Below are positions 1 to 10,691 of a DNA stretch of 64,000 nucleotides, in pieces (positions within the stretch are counted from its first letter, which is position 1; each line of letters starts with the position of its first letter). Position numbers and translations under genes: made by a program. The DNA comes from Caloramator sp. mosi_1 (lineage in GTDB: Bacteria; Bacillota; Clostridia; Clostridiales; Caloramatoraceae), in NCBI RefSeq assembly GCF_028622835.1, contig NZ_CP117677.1:1570001-1634000 (forward strand). Reading direction: 5' to 3'. The notes beneath the pieces are model-generated. The model was given only the letters and a program-made list of their open reading frames with translations. It did no database searches and was not told the origin of the DNA.

Positions 1-774
1 TTTACAATTAATAAAAATGATATTGTGACTATTTCTGGAGGAGAACCGTTTTTATTTAGGGATTTGTTTACTTTCATTGAATTTATAAAAAGCAAATTTG
101 GTTGTAGGATTACAATATTTACGAATGGAAGAGCTTTAAAGAAAAAGGAAATTGTTGAGAGAATAAAAGAATTAAATGTTGATAAATTAGTCATCCCCTT
201 TTTTCGTATAATATGGAAACTTATGACTTGATAGCTGGGGCAGAAGGTGCATATATGGAAGTTATAGAAGGATTTAAGAATCTAAATGAATGTTTTGTTT
301 ATAATGAAGCAAAGTTTTTACCAATGAAGCAGAATGCACTTGATATAGCAGAGTCATATAAATTTATTAAGTCTCATTTCCCAAGAACTAAATTTACTAT
401 TTGCGGAGTACAATATTTTGGAGAAGCGGTACATAATTTAAAAAAATTGGAATTAAATACTGTGAATTAAAAGAGGAACTAGAAAAAACTTTTGATGAAG
501 CACAAGAAAAATATAACGAAATTATACCACTTTATCGTTTTCCAATGTGTGTCCTTGATGCTAAGTATAATAATAATGGGGTATTAACTTTGTTTCAAGA
601 ATATATAATTGGTCCAGACTATTCAGATGTTGCACTATCTGATGATAGCAAAAGAAATTTAACATTCCGACAGAATGTAGAGAATGCTTATCATTCTGTG
701 ATTGGTATTCACAAAAATATGAACATACTTTTGGTTTGCAAGAGTTGAAAGCGTTAGGAGGTGTGAAAGCTTGA
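1..774 (+). CDS. Radical SAM enzyme, 5' end missing, frameshifted
   Basis: The first residues carry TISGGEPFLFRD, the GGEP SAM-binding motif of radical SAM enzymes, followed by the ITIFTNG strand typical of the partial TIM barrel. The CxxxCxxC cluster motif lies upstream of the window. Reading moves frame near 205, 460 and 710. Each shift is explained by one missing base, and the last yields an ending ...LKALGGVKA with TGA at 772-774. That stop overlaps the TTG start of the transporter at 771, so the two are translationally coupled. A role in modifying a ribosomal peptide is inferred from the TldD/TldE, methyltransferase and exporter genes behind it. No precursor is visible; it may lie upstream. 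The radical SAM call is firm, the substrate unknown. Confidence 0.85.
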
Positions 775-1913
775 CAAAAGATAGAAATATACGAAGGTTG
801 GTTCTATTTTCAATACTTACATCTATTGATTTTTTTCAGCAATTGAAGTGGCATTTTTTTACAAAAAGATTTGACTGCATCTCAAATATATATGATATAC
901 TCCATTTTTTCAATTCTTATTTTCCTGTTGGAAGTACCCGCAGGATATTTAGGAGATAAAATTGGATACAAGAAAAGTATAATATTGGGACTAATATGCG
1001 GTATATTAGGGTTTATAGGTTTTATATTCGGAAAGGGCTTTAGGGTCATAATAATTGCTTATTTTTTATGGCTTTGATGAATGTATTAATCAGTGGATCC
1101 GATGATGCATTGCTATATGACACATTGAAAGATAACGGTAAGGAAGATAAGTTTGAAGTTACATATGCTAAAATAGCGTCATATGGATATTTTGCATCCA
1201 TTACTGGAAGTATTCTTGGGGTATAATAGCGGGAGTGTCAATGAATTTCAATGTAGTTGTACAGACGGCTTTTGTTATAGCCGGATTATGTATTATGGCT
1301 TTGGTAAATTCCCCAATCAATTTGATGACGAAAATGAAAATATTGAAGAAAGTGTAAAATACAAACGCAAAGAGATAAAATCTGTGGCTACAGAATTGAT
1401 TTTAGCTGGTTTTTTATGACAAGTACCTTAATAGGGACTAAATTTTCCCAACAAATAATGCTTTCTGCAAATATACCTATATCCTTTTTGGCATTTTTAC
1501 TGCATTATTGACGGTGATGGCTTCGATTTTTCTTATATTGCCCCAAAATGCAAGAAAATCCCATTTTCGTCTATTATGCTTATGCCTTCGTTGATCCTTA
1601 TTGCAATTGGAATATCTCAAAATGGTCTTTTGGTTTTTTTACTATTGATTACATCTGCCAGTAGAGCATTGGGTAATGTTAAAATTACAACTTTAATAAA
1701 TAAAAAATATCATCTAAATATCGTGCAACAATTAATTCTGTTAAGAGCTTATTGTTTAGATTGTTTTACTCTGTAATTATTTTGGTATGTGGCAAGGTGG
1801 CAGATTATGATATTTTCTGGGCTGTTATGTTAAGTGGTATTATTCTATTTATTATGTTAAGTGTTTTTCTAATTATAAGGTGGGAGGTGGAAAAACATGA
1901 ATTACCAGCGTAA
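771..1913 (+). CDS. MFS-type exporter, frameshifted
   Basis: Hydrophobic protein with repeated membrane segments. The motif EVPAGYLGDKIGYKKS around residue 45 is the conserved loop 2-3 motif of the major facilitator superfamily (G-D-x-x-G-x-K/R). The TTG start at 771 has an AGGAGGTG ribosome binding site 7 bases upstream. Frame breaks near 840, 1070, 1215, 1420, 1490 and 1740 each look like single missing bases. The gene ends at TAA 1911-1913, overlapping the start of tldD by 17 bases. It is placed between a radical SAM enzyme and TldD, so export of the mature peptide or self-immunity is the likely role. Substrate specificity cannot be read from the sequence. Confidence 0.8.
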
Positions 1914-3103
1914 CAGTCGAATGAGTATATCTGAAAAGAATGGTGAAATAACACGGTTTTCAAAAAGTACCCAAGCAGGTTTTAAATGGAAAACAAAAGA
2001 TGGGGTACTTTACTATTCAACAAGTCCATTAGTACAGGAGCGTTGGTGTAATGAAGTTATAAATTGGTCTATAGAAAAAGAAATGCTTTATTCAATGGAA
2101 ATAAAAGATTTCATAAATATCTCAAGCAAAATTAATAAAATAGCCTTTAACGATAATGTTGATGAAGTTGTGGTGACGTTAAGACAAAAACTCGATACTT
2201 TATGTGTTGATGATAAGAAGAGCATCATAGAAAAATATGAATTAAAAATAACCGTATATAAGGATAATGAGAGATTACTAGTATGTTGCGGAGGTAGTGG
2301 TCCCATAGAAGAAGTGCTTCGTAAATATGATTTTTTCAAGAATTCAAGAGAAGACTACGCTTTTATCAGTATCCATTGTTTAAAATGAAGTTCAGTGGCA
2401 TGGAAAAAGTTTTACTTGGCAATCAGGCAACAGGATTTTTGTGCCATGAAGCAGTCGGACATATGGCAGAAGGTGATATAATAGCTACTGGAACAGCTTT
2501 TTATGAAAAACTAGGATGCAAAATTTTTGATAATAGGGTTAGTATTGTTGATTCGGGTAACATACCAAACGGGGCTGGAAATATTGTATTTGATGATGAA
2601 GGGACATATGCGACGGAGAATTATATAGTCAGAAATGGAGAATTGGTTAGCTATTTAACAAATAAGGAGATAGCCAAAAGGTATGGAATTAAGAATACTG
2701 GAAATAGTAGAAGTTCCAGTTGGAGTCAACCGAGTTATGTAAGAATGACTAATACTTATATGCTCAAAGGTGACAAAAATTAGATGATATTATTAAATCG
2801 ATTGATTTTGGTATATATGTTGTAAGTGTTACTTCTGGGAATTGCAGTCTAGACGGTTCTTTTTCAATCAGATCCAATGAGGCTTATTTAATAAGAAATG
2901 GAAGTATAGTAGAAAGAGTGAAGAGAATATCAATTGATGATACGGTCTTTTCAGTGTTCAATAATATTTGTGAAATAGCAGATGATTCAAAAATTTGTTT
3001 AGGTTCATCCAGTTGTGGGAAGGGTGGGAGTATTAAAGTTGATGCCGGTGGTCCACATATATTAGCATTCATGAAAGTAGATGTTAATTATGAATATATA
3101 TGA
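1897..3103 (+). CDS. TldD-family metalloprotease, frameshifted
   Basis: The motif HEAVGHMAEGD (about 2446-2478) is the zinc-binding HExxxH signature of TldD. It is followed by the TldD features GTYATEN, NSRSSSW and VRMTNTY and, after a second shift near 2784, a C-terminal SCGKGGSIKVDAGGPHI segment. Reconstructed length is about 400 residues, shorter than the roughly 480 of enterobacterial TldD. TldD works with TldE/PmbA as a heterodimer that removes leader peptides or degrades unfolded peptides, as in microcin B17 maturation. The next gene looks like that partner, so leader removal from a modified peptide is the probable job here. Frame breaks near 2385 and 2784 fit single-base losses. Confidence 0.88.
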
Positions 3104-4213
3104 AGCAGAAGAGGAAATTAGAAAGATTATAGACAGTTCAAGTCACAAATATATATACTATGAAATTTTTTATACTTTGAAAACAGAGAAGTTAAATCAG
3201 AAAGATTACATATTCAGGAAATCAGTTGTTATGCAGAAACTATGGAGGGTATCTCTGTAATAAATTCGACATTTGGAACGAAACAAGAACTAAGGAATAT
3301 TTGGGACAATTTGTTTTTGAGTATCATGTTTTCAAACAAGATCAATATAAGATCTCATAGAAAATATAATGATACGAATAGGTATAACGAAAGCAACAGG
3401 TTGACTAACAAAGTAAACAATCAAAAAGCAGAAAATATAATTTGTGATATCACGAGTGTTTCTATAGAAAAAATTTTTTTAACTCTGAGGGAATCCGGAA
3501 ATATTCAGCAACCCCTTATTACTATAGAAATCAATTTAATAATAGAAGATTACTTTTCTGTGAAAAAGTGTGGACAAAATATATGACGATTTTAAATATG
3601 AATCAAGTATTATTGAAAATTCTATCTATAAGAATGATGAGTCAAATATTATAATGCTATCCCCAAGAGTTACGCATTTATGGTTAACACTACCGCTCAC
3701 TCAAATTGTTTGTACAGAAAATTATAATTATAGTATTTTAACAGAATATGCATATTTAACGGATAAATTAAAATTTTCAGATTTACCTAACAATAGAAGC
3801 AGTATATTCAATGATTCATTTGATGCATTTGGAAATGATTATATAGACAGAATCTATATTGACAGAGGGAAATACGAAAAATATACAAAAGAAGATCAAA
3901 GATTTATAATCGACAATGGGCAAATAAAAGAGGGTTGATCTTTCCGATTGTTGAAGTATCAAATAATATAATTTGTGTCGATGGAAATATATTGATATTT
4001 TATGATTTTGTTGGTAAAGTTGATGTAACCAAGAATTATATTTCTGGTATTTTATTTTCTAATAATAAGAGACAGAAGATTAATATTAAATGGACATCAT
4101 TCTTGAAAAATATACAAGGAAGTAATGGGCGATACAGTAATATAAAATATGTTATTGTAGGTAGATCTCCTTATTTAATTGTTGACAAGGGGGTATTATT
4201 TGATGCGGAATAG
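3090..4213 (+). CDS. TldE/PmbA-like partner protein, frameshifted
   Basis: Starts at ATG 3090, inside the end of tldD. The reconstructed frame gives MNIYEAEEEIRKIIDSSS, then after a corrected shift near 3490 a NSEGI block matching the NS(D/E)G segment of TldD/PmbA proteins, then a C-terminal beta-rich part. There is no HExxxH motif, as expected for the non-catalytic TldE subunit. About 370 residues. Identity rests on weak motifs plus position directly after TldD, so the call is moderate. It most likely forms the inactive half of the leader-processing protease. At least four frame breaks (near 3195, 3490, 3585, 3936). Confidence 0.6.
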
Positions 4214-4735
4214 AATAAAACTTGAAGTGGATTATAAAGAATATTTAGAGGGCGATATTGAAAACCATTTAGATGGATGCTACATCGGACAGCGGCGAAT
4301 TATGACATTTGATCAGAAAAAATAATGAGAAGATATGCTGAATGTGTTATAGATGGCAGAAAAGATGTCCGATTATTAGAGGTGGGATATGGACTTGGTG
4401 TATTTGCAGAGGAATCTGAAAATATAGGAACAGAAGAGCACGTTATTATTGAATGTCATCCGAAGATATGTGCTATTGCTAGAGAAAAATACAAAAATCA
4501 AAAGCATATTAAGATTTTTCAAGGATTTTGGCAGAACTTCAATGCAGAAAAATGTTATAATGCTATCTTCTATGATTCTGCAGTTATTGGTGAAGATATA
4601 GATGCAGTCGAGGAATTACTTCAATTTATTGAATTTGCTATGAAAAACCTTCTTACAGATGATGGGATAATGTCGTTTTGGTATCGAGGCAATAAAATTG
4701 ATTCACGAATTTTGGATTTTCTTAAGAAAAAATAA
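4203..4735 (+). CDS. Class I SAM-dependent methyltransferase, RMT2/GAMT-like
   Basis: The ATG at 4203 overlaps the end of the TldE-like gene. The SAM-binding motif I is LLEVGYGLGVFAEES, followed by HVIIECHPKICAIA (motif II acid) and a YNAIFYDS motif. The E-hP pattern resembles guanidinoacetate and type-2 arginine methyltransferases (GAMT/RMT2-like). A stop at 4323-4325 is caused by one missing A in the run before it; restoring it joins the first 40 residues to the rest, giving about 178 residues. Last gene of the operon, so probably a tailoring enzyme that methylates the peptide product. The methylated residue is not known; arginine is a guess from family resemblance. Confidence 0.75.
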
Positions 4736-4801
4736 TCAATTTTCAAATTGTACTTTGTGAGATAGATAAAGCACAATACTTAATTTTTAAATTAAACAAT
4801 A

Positions 4802-4873
4802 CACCTGCTAAAGCAGGTGGATTTGGGGTATAAATACCCCATGACTGAAAGTCATTTCTAAGGCTAAAGCCTT
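4802..4873. repeat. Array of four perfect small hairpins
   Basis: Four perfect stem-loops follow one another: 4802-4819 (8-bp stem, loop AA), 4825-4840 (7 bp, loop AA), 4841-4855 (6 bp, loop GAA) and 4860-4873 (6 bp, loop AA). They lie just outside the 3' end of an IS200/IS605 TnpA remnant on the minus strand. Such elements are recognised by single-strand hairpins at their ends, so these probably form the terminal structure of that element. Four in a row is more than the usual one per end. Confidence 0.7.
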
Positions 4874-4928
4874 CTAAAAGACCTTTAGCTTGAAGGTATC
4901 TTAAAGATTATGACTAAAACTCATGGTT

Positions 4929-5067
4929 CTACTTTAAATTATAATTTGTGTAATTTATTTCTTGATTCTCTATATATTTCTTTATTGTTTCCTCTGTAAC
5001 ACTTCCGAATGTAGCACAAAAATATCCTCTCGCCCATAAATGTTGTCCCCAATATCTCTTTTTCAAT
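4929..5067 (-). pseudogene. IS200/IS605 TnpA C-terminal fragment
   Basis: On the minus strand this reads KKRYWGQHLWARGYF, then CATFGSVTEETIKKYIENQE, the conserved C-terminal end of Y1 (HUH-type) transposases, ending at TAG 4931-4929. Only about 46 residues remain. The fragment stops exactly at the terminal repeat of an IS66 remnant at 5068, so IS66 insertion removed the catalytic part. Confidence 0.8.
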
Positions 5068-5570
5068 GTAAGCGTCAAAAATTTAGCGCCTACAATTTTT
5101 CTTAAAGTAGCATTAAAATATCCTAGTAAGGCAAAGGAGCTTTACTAGGATTAATTTATTTCTTATATTTAATTTTCATATCTTCAGGTATTTTATGAGA
5201 CCAAGGCATAAGATTACCTAAGCTATCGCTATCTTGCATATCTATTTTTGATAAATTGTCAAACAAATAGATTAAATACTTTTCTACAACTAAATTATTA
5301 GCCTTGGCAGTTTCAATAATACTATATATTATACTACTTGCCGTTGCACCTTTTGCAGTATTGGCAAATAAAAAGTTTTTTCTACCTATTACAAATGGTT
5401 TAATTGCTCTTTCGGCAGCATTATTGTCTACCTCAAAAACATCTAGTAGTACTTTCTTTAATCTTGGTAAATGATTTTTAGCATGATCAAGTGTTTTACC
5501 TAAAGGACTTCTTTGGAGAGTAGATTTTGTTTCTTTTTCAACAGACTCAATAACATTATCTATAATCAAA
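5068..5570 (-). pseudogene. IS66 transposase (TnpC) C-terminal remnant
   Basis: Begins with the IS66 terminal repeat GTAAGCGTCAAAA at 5068, then a minus-strand coding remnant from 5569 to 5156. Motifs VDNNAAERAIKPFVIGRKN and LFANTAKGA are the C-terminal IS66 signature, nearly identical to the fuller copy at 12442-14072. About 137 residues survive. The upstream end breaks off near 5570 in unrelated sequence, so the copy is dead. Confidence 0.9.
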
Positions 5571-5828
5571 GATATTTTTTAACTCTTGATATCACGCACC
5601 TCTATGAAAGTGAAATTCTTGCATATATATATGCATTCCTTTTTAGGGGTACATCTTTACGCAAAATCAATATTTATGCGTATTAGTATCATTTTTCTAT
5701 CAAAACACAAAATTGAACAACATATTGATACAATAGATAAAAGCCTTGAAGTGTTAAGCTTTGAGGCTATTTTGCTTTTGGATGGTAGCCTTATCACATA
5801 TAACTTTTATTTCTCTAAATGCAAGTCC

Positions 5829-6490
5829 TGCCAAGATGGGAGCCTTTCAAAATAAAGGTGATGCACTTCTTTAAAAAACTTATACAGTTGATTTTTGACC
5901 AAAAAAGAGCAGTTAACAACGGTAAGTTCCAATGTATTATGTAGAAGAAAGCCACCCTGCAATTATTGATAAAGAAATGCATACCGCAGTACAGCTTGAA
6001 ATGGAGAGAAGAAGAGCTTTTGCAGAAAAATATAACATCAGTAAGCTTGATTATGCTACAGTTGATAATCCTTTTGCAGGAAGAGTTATCTGCGGACATT
6101 GTGGTAGCCCTTTTGGCAGGAAGGTTTGGAATTCTACAGATGAAAGGTTAAGAAGGGTTGTTTGGAGATGTAATAAAAAATATGAAGTAAAGGGAAAAAG
6201 AGCTGTGAGAATAAGCATATAAATGATAAGGTTTTGTATCAAGCCTTTGTAAATACGTTTAATGCTATGGTGGAAAATAAGGAATATTTTATAGAAAAGT
6301 GGAAGAAAGAACTTAAAAGTGAGAATGTATTGGTAAGATATAAGGCAAAACAGTTTATGGGGATTTTAGCTGATGCAGAGAAGGTAGAAGAATTTGATGT
6401 GATTATGTTTTTAGGATTACTGAGAAAGATGGGAAGAAGATAATAGTGAGTTTGCTTGATGGGACGGAGATTGAGGTTGTAGTTGAATGA
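5829..6490 (+). pseudogene. Large serine recombinase, C-terminal remnant
   Basis: Reconstructed across shifts this reads a QKTYTVDFLTKK-like stretch, then YYVEESHPAIIDKE and the zinc-ribbon CGHCGSPFGRKVW (about 6092-6130), followed by a coiled-coil tail and LLDGTEIEVVVE. The same order occurs in the intact recombinase at 22508-24091. The catalytic N-terminal domain with the active serine is absent. The sequence before 5829 is not clearly coding. This marks the end of an earlier phage or integrative element. Confidence 0.8.
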
Positions 6491-6614
6491 GGGATAATTT
6501 GCAACCAGCTGAAGATGGTGTATCAATTCTTACTATATTTCTTATTTAAAATAATAACATGGAATTAAATCACTTTTTGTCATTTGATGTCGTAAAATTT
6601 TACCAAAGAAATTA

Positions 6615-6666
6615 TTGACATTTTTGTTATGGGGGTAAAATTACAAATGTAGACAAGTTGTCTACA
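6615..6666 (+). promoter_or_regulatory. Promoter with perfect palindromic operator
   Basis: A TTGACA box at 6615-6620 is followed 15 bases later by TAAAAT (6636-6641). Immediately downstream, at the expected transcription start, lies TGTAGACAAGTTGTCTACA (6648-6666), a perfect 9-1-9 palindrome. This is the usual place for a repressor operator. It drives the short peptide gene at 6749 and probably the peptide-modification genes behind it. No cognate regulator is visible in the window. Confidence 0.6.
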
Positions 6667-6748
6667 TAAAAAGAATAAAAATCAAAGGGTAGCTGTCTTA
6701 GATATATAAAAAACTTTGACATTACCTTTTTAGAAAGGGGGAGTAATA

Positions 6749-6826
6749 ATGATATATCAAGTTGAAATTATTGAAGAAATAAAATCAGAAGACCAAGATA
6801 TGGTAGCTTTGGTTTGGATGGAGTAG
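6749..6826 (+). CDS. Candidate RiPP precursor peptide (25 aa)
   Basis: ATG 6749 is preceded by AAAGGGGGAG, a near-perfect ribosome binding site. The frame as printed encodes 25 residues, with MIYQVEIIEEIKSEDQDMVA followed by LVWME and stop at 6824. Given the many single-base losses here, one missing base near 6805-6812 would instead give ...MVAFGLDGVEFKEI... running to about 6873. The peptide lies between a regulated promoter and a terminator, and upstream of an MFS exporter and two radical SAM enzymes, which is a typical place for a modified-peptide precursor. No family is recognised. Confidence 0.45.
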   Translation: MIYQVEIIEEIKSEDQDMVALVWME

Positions 6827-6835
6827 AGTTCAAAG

Positions 6836-6868
6836 AAATAACCGAAATAATTATATTTCGGTTATTTT
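6836..6868 (+). terminator. Hairpin terminator after the small peptide gene
   Basis: AAATAACCGAAAT pairs perfectly with ATTTCGGTTATTT across a 6-base loop and ends in TTTTAA. Placed between the peptide gene and the exporter, it would partly stop transcription so that the precursor is made in excess over the enzymes. This arrangement is common in RiPP operons. Confidence 0.7.
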
Positions 6869-6895
6869 AATATTATTGTGCGAGGGATTAAAGTT

Positions 6896-8094
6896 ATGAT
6901 TAAGGAATTTATTAGCAACAAAAATTTTAACAACTATTATTTTGGTAGAAATATTAGCAATATAGGTGATATTTTTCACGATGTTGCTCTCACAATTATA
7001 GTTTCTTCTTATACCAATTCAATTTTTATTTCGGGTGTGCTTGTATCTATAAATGCTATCGTGAGAGTATTAAGTTCTTTATTTTTAATTAAGATTATAG
7101 ATAAACTTAATCCCAAAAATCTATGATAAAATTGAACATGCTGTATGGATTTTTGTTCTGATATTATTTTTACTTATAGTTTTCAAATTCAACTATTTTT
7201 ATTTATTCATATTTGAGATTATTTTTAGTTTTATTTTTTCTATATATAAAATAGTAAGGGAAAAGATTTTAAAATCAATATTACCATCAAGTAATAAATC
7301 AAAATATATGTCATTTATTTACACTTCTGAAAATACTTTGAGCGTATTAGTACCAATAATATCAGTGCTTTTGCTAAAGTTCATAAGTTTAAGATACTTT
7401 ATATTAATTAATTCCATATCATTTTTGTATCTGCTTATTATACTACTCGTATAGTAATTGATATGGGAAACCGTGGAAAAGTTAAAAATGAGAATACAAA
7501 TTATGATTTTAAATATATAACTCAAATTTATCCTTATTTAATTCTGATATTTATTATAGCAGCAGTTATAACATTTATATCTTCTACTTCTAAAATTATA
7601 ATTCTTCAGTTTATTAAAGAGTTTAATTTTGATTCTAAAAAAGTAGGAGTACTTCAATCAATATTTGCAGTAGGTTGTATACTGGGCTCTTTTATTCCAG
7701 GAATGTTTAAAGATAATAGCATAATTAAAAATCTAAAAAATTTATTTTTATATGTATTGCCATTTTTATTCCATATATATTATATCAAAGCTTTTATACG
7801 TTTGTAATAGTAGATTTTTGTTACGGACTTATCTTTACTGCTATTAATGTATTCTTACAGGTTTATTATCAATCTACTATTAAAGAAGAACATTTTGGAT
7901 TTATTAGAAGTATTCACACTATTGTGGTAGGCGCTATAATACCATTATCGATGTTTATAAGTGGTTATTTGCTTAATTTATGGACACTAAAAATATTATT
8001 TTTGATTTTCAGTGTTATAATTCTATCTTTATTAGTTGTATTTTACATTTTAGAAGTTTGTTATGAAGAGAACTATTTTGCAAAAGGAGAATGA
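6896..8094 (+). CDS. MFS-type exporter, frameshifted
   Basis: About 400 residues with some ten hydrophobic segments. The N-terminal stretch (FGRNISNIGDIFHDVALTII) resembles the opening helix of bacterial MFS efflux proteins, and the central IFAVGCILGSFIPG resembles the motif of helix 8-9. Breaks near 7123, 7455 and 7790 are repaired by single-base changes. Stop TGA at 8092-8094 leaves the ATG of the first radical SAM gene 3 bases away, so they are co-transcribed. Likely exports the modified peptide or confers self-protection. Confidence 0.75.
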
Positions 8095-8096
8095 AA

Positions 8097-9291
8097 ATGT
8101 ATAGTATTAAATTAGACACAGGGAAAATACTGCATATTGCTGAGAATTATGGATGGTACATTGATGGTAATCTAGCAGGTGATGAAGATAATAGCATTTA
8201 TTCAAGTAAATTAGTTAGAGAATTAGACTGGTATAGCTATTTAAGAAACTACAATATTTATGTTTCTGCTAACTGTAATGGAAAATGTTTGTATTGTTAC
8301 CAAGATGCTCAAGAGAAAAGAACTATTGAAAACTTATCTTTTGACGATATTAAAAATTATATAAATTATATTGAATCTATTAATGATGCAAGAACCCTTC
8401 CAAAGTCGATAGAATTATTTGGAGGAGAGCCGCTGCTAAGAAAAGATATTCACAAAATATTAGATTATATACTTGATAGAGGATATAGTGTTAAAATCGC
8501 AACAAATGGTACCTTACCGATAATACAATCTAAAGCCATGTTAAAATATATAAAAAATTCAAACATACATTTTAGAATAAGTCTAGATGGTCATACGCAA
8601 GAATTACATGAGAAGTATAGAACTAAAAATACATTTTATAAGATTATAGATAATATAAAATATTTAGTTGGGAATGGTGCAGAAATATCGCTAAAAACTA
8701 TTGTAACTAACCATAATTTTAAATATTTAAAAGATATTTTACATTATTTTAAATATGATTTAGGAGTAAAGCTTTGGAATTATAATGCTCTTTATGTGTT
8801 AGATTCAACTATAAAAAATAATATAGAAAGTACAATAACTCATTATACTTTAGTTGAAGAATTAACTAAAGACGAATATAAAGAATATTGGGATATGTTT
8901 ATTCAAACGCCATTAGCACAGATGTTAAAAAGTATTTATGTAAAAAAATAAAAAAATATAGACGAACATATCTATTTTTAAATTATGATAAAAACTTGTA
9001 TTTAAATGATCAGCTTATTTTTCCAGAATATAGTATTGGAAATTCTAGTTGTTTAGACTTTGAAAAAATGAAAATGTTAGTATCAGAAATAGAAATGAAT
9101 AGAAAAAGTTGTGAAAATTGCTTTGCAAAGGATTATTGTTTTTGGGTAACTATGGAGAATTATATAATATAGATAAAAGTTTAAGTACTGAATTTCCAAC
9201 ATGTGATCAACTAAGAAAAGCTGTAATACATATAATGTCATTAGAGGAAAAGGGACTCCATATTCTCAAAACAATATATAAGATTTCCTAA
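8097..9291 (+). CDS. Radical SAM/SPASM-type peptide maturase 1
   Basis: The ATG at 8097 has AAAGGAG 7 bases upstream. Residues about 60-70 hold CNGKCLYCYQ, the CxxxCxxC 4Fe-4S motif; then ELFGGEPLLRKD (GGEP) and IATNGT. After a shift near 8945 the C-terminal part has a CENCFAKDYCFW cluster and a final PTCDQL cysteine, a SPASM/twitch-type auxiliary cluster domain seen in peptide-modifying radical SAM enzymes. Another base is missing near 9150 (NYGELYNID block). About 398 residues. It is clearly paralogous to the next gene. Both probably act on one precursor, possibly at different residues. Confidence 0.9.
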
Positions 9292-9309
9292 TTATTACAG
9301 GAGGGTATT

Positions 9310-10441
9310 ATGGATAATTTATTTATTAATGTTGATAGAAATACATATAGATGGTCGGTGGACTATGAAAAACATAAATATAATTCAGGCATATTTAAGC
9401 CAAGGGTAAATATAGATGATTATTTACTAATACATTCATCTATTGCTATAACAAACAAATGTAACCTCAATTGCATCTATTGCTATAAAGAGGTTAATAA
9501 AAAACAGAAATACACGAAATACCAAAAGAAGAGATATTTAATTACATTAACCTGTTAACAAATATGGATAACTATAAATTAAAAACAATTCAGTTAATTG
9601 GTGGAGAGCCTTTAATTCATTCAGAGATTATAGAGATAATCGATTTTTGTTATCCAAAGGCATCCAAGTAAGAATATCTACTAACGGCATGAGTGATATA
9701 ATAAAGAAACCTGAATTTAAGCACATATTAAATGACACAAAGGTAGAATTTAGAGTAAGTTTAGATAGTCATATCGAAAGTATACATGATTCTTTTAGAG
9801 GAAAAGGAACTTTTAAAAAGCTGATAGGAAATATAGAATATTTATGTCAACATAAATGCCGATTATCAGTTAAATCTGTTATTACCAAGAGTAATATAAA
9901 AGACCTAAAACCTATGCTTTATTTTTTAAAGGAAAGAAATATAAGTAATTTTGCTTATAGTGCATTATATAATTTAGGCAGTGCTGAAGATAAATTTTAT
10001 AGTGAAAATTATATATCAAATAGTGATATTCTATTGGAAATATTGAACATATTAGAAGAAGATCCAAGTTTGGCAAAGTTATTGAGACCCAATATATTAC
10101 GCCATGTATTAGACAGTCTATTTATAAAAAATCCATATATATTATCTAAGATGTATCTGCATGTAAATTATGACGGAAATATATATCCACAAGATCAGCT
10201 AATTTACGATAAATTTTGCTTAGGGAATATTTATAAACTAAATAATGATATATTTGGAGATATTGTTAGCAGGTTTAAAGATATTAAATTAAGATATGAA
10301 ATAAATAGGAAAGAGTGTCTTGAATGTGACTTTTACCCATTTTGTGTTAAAGGTAACTATGGTGAGCTATATAAAAAGGATGAGAAATTACTGGAGTGCT
10401 TTCCAAATTGTGATGATTTAAAAAATTTATATCTATATTAA
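9310..10441 (+). CDS. Radical SAM/SPASM-type peptide maturase 2
   Basis: Start ATG 9310 behind ACAGGAGGGT. The cluster motif is CNLNCIYCYKE near residue 55, then LIGGEPLIHSE and ISTNGMS. The C-terminal part contains CLECDFYPFCVKGNYGELY and FPNCDDL, the same SPASM/twitch layout as the preceding enzyme. Shifts near 9505 and 9640 are single-base. About 377 residues. Two adjacent paralogous maturases with one exporter suggest a product with two types or sites of crosslink. Ends the operon at TAA 10439-10441. Confidence 0.9.
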
Positions 10442-10650
10442 TGAAAAATGGAAGCAATTCAAGAAATATATTATTAAAGATGCATAATATTTCATAATAG
10501 TATATGTAGTGTTTTATTCTAGTTGTAACAATAGTTTACTTACATAATTTTAGATTAGTTGTAATTGATTTTCTACTAATTTGAAAAACGTTTGTTCAAA
10601 ATCTTCAGAAAGTCTTATTGAATGCTTAGGAAAGTATAAAATTTTCGCAA

Positions 10651-10681
10651 CCTGAAAGCTAGATTTTATCTAGCTTTCAGG
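10651..10681. terminator. Strong symmetric terminator hairpin
   Basis: CCTGAAAGCTAGA pairs perfectly with TCTAGCTTTCAGG, with a short T-rich loop and a CGTTTTA tail. It could end transcription of the radical SAM operon and of anything entering from the right. The 200 bases between 10442 and 10650 otherwise show nothing convincing. Confidence 0.7.
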
Positions 10682-10691
10682 CGTTTTATAT

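Noticed and set aside
4800..4875. Possible CRISPR array because of evenly spaced short palindromes
   Set aside because: The four hairpins differ in sequence and have no spacers; no cas gene is near.
5586..5855. 89-codon ORF between the IS66 remnant and the recombinase remnant
   Set aside because: It crosses unrelated pieces, including a decayed R1 repeat, and has no ribosome binding site.
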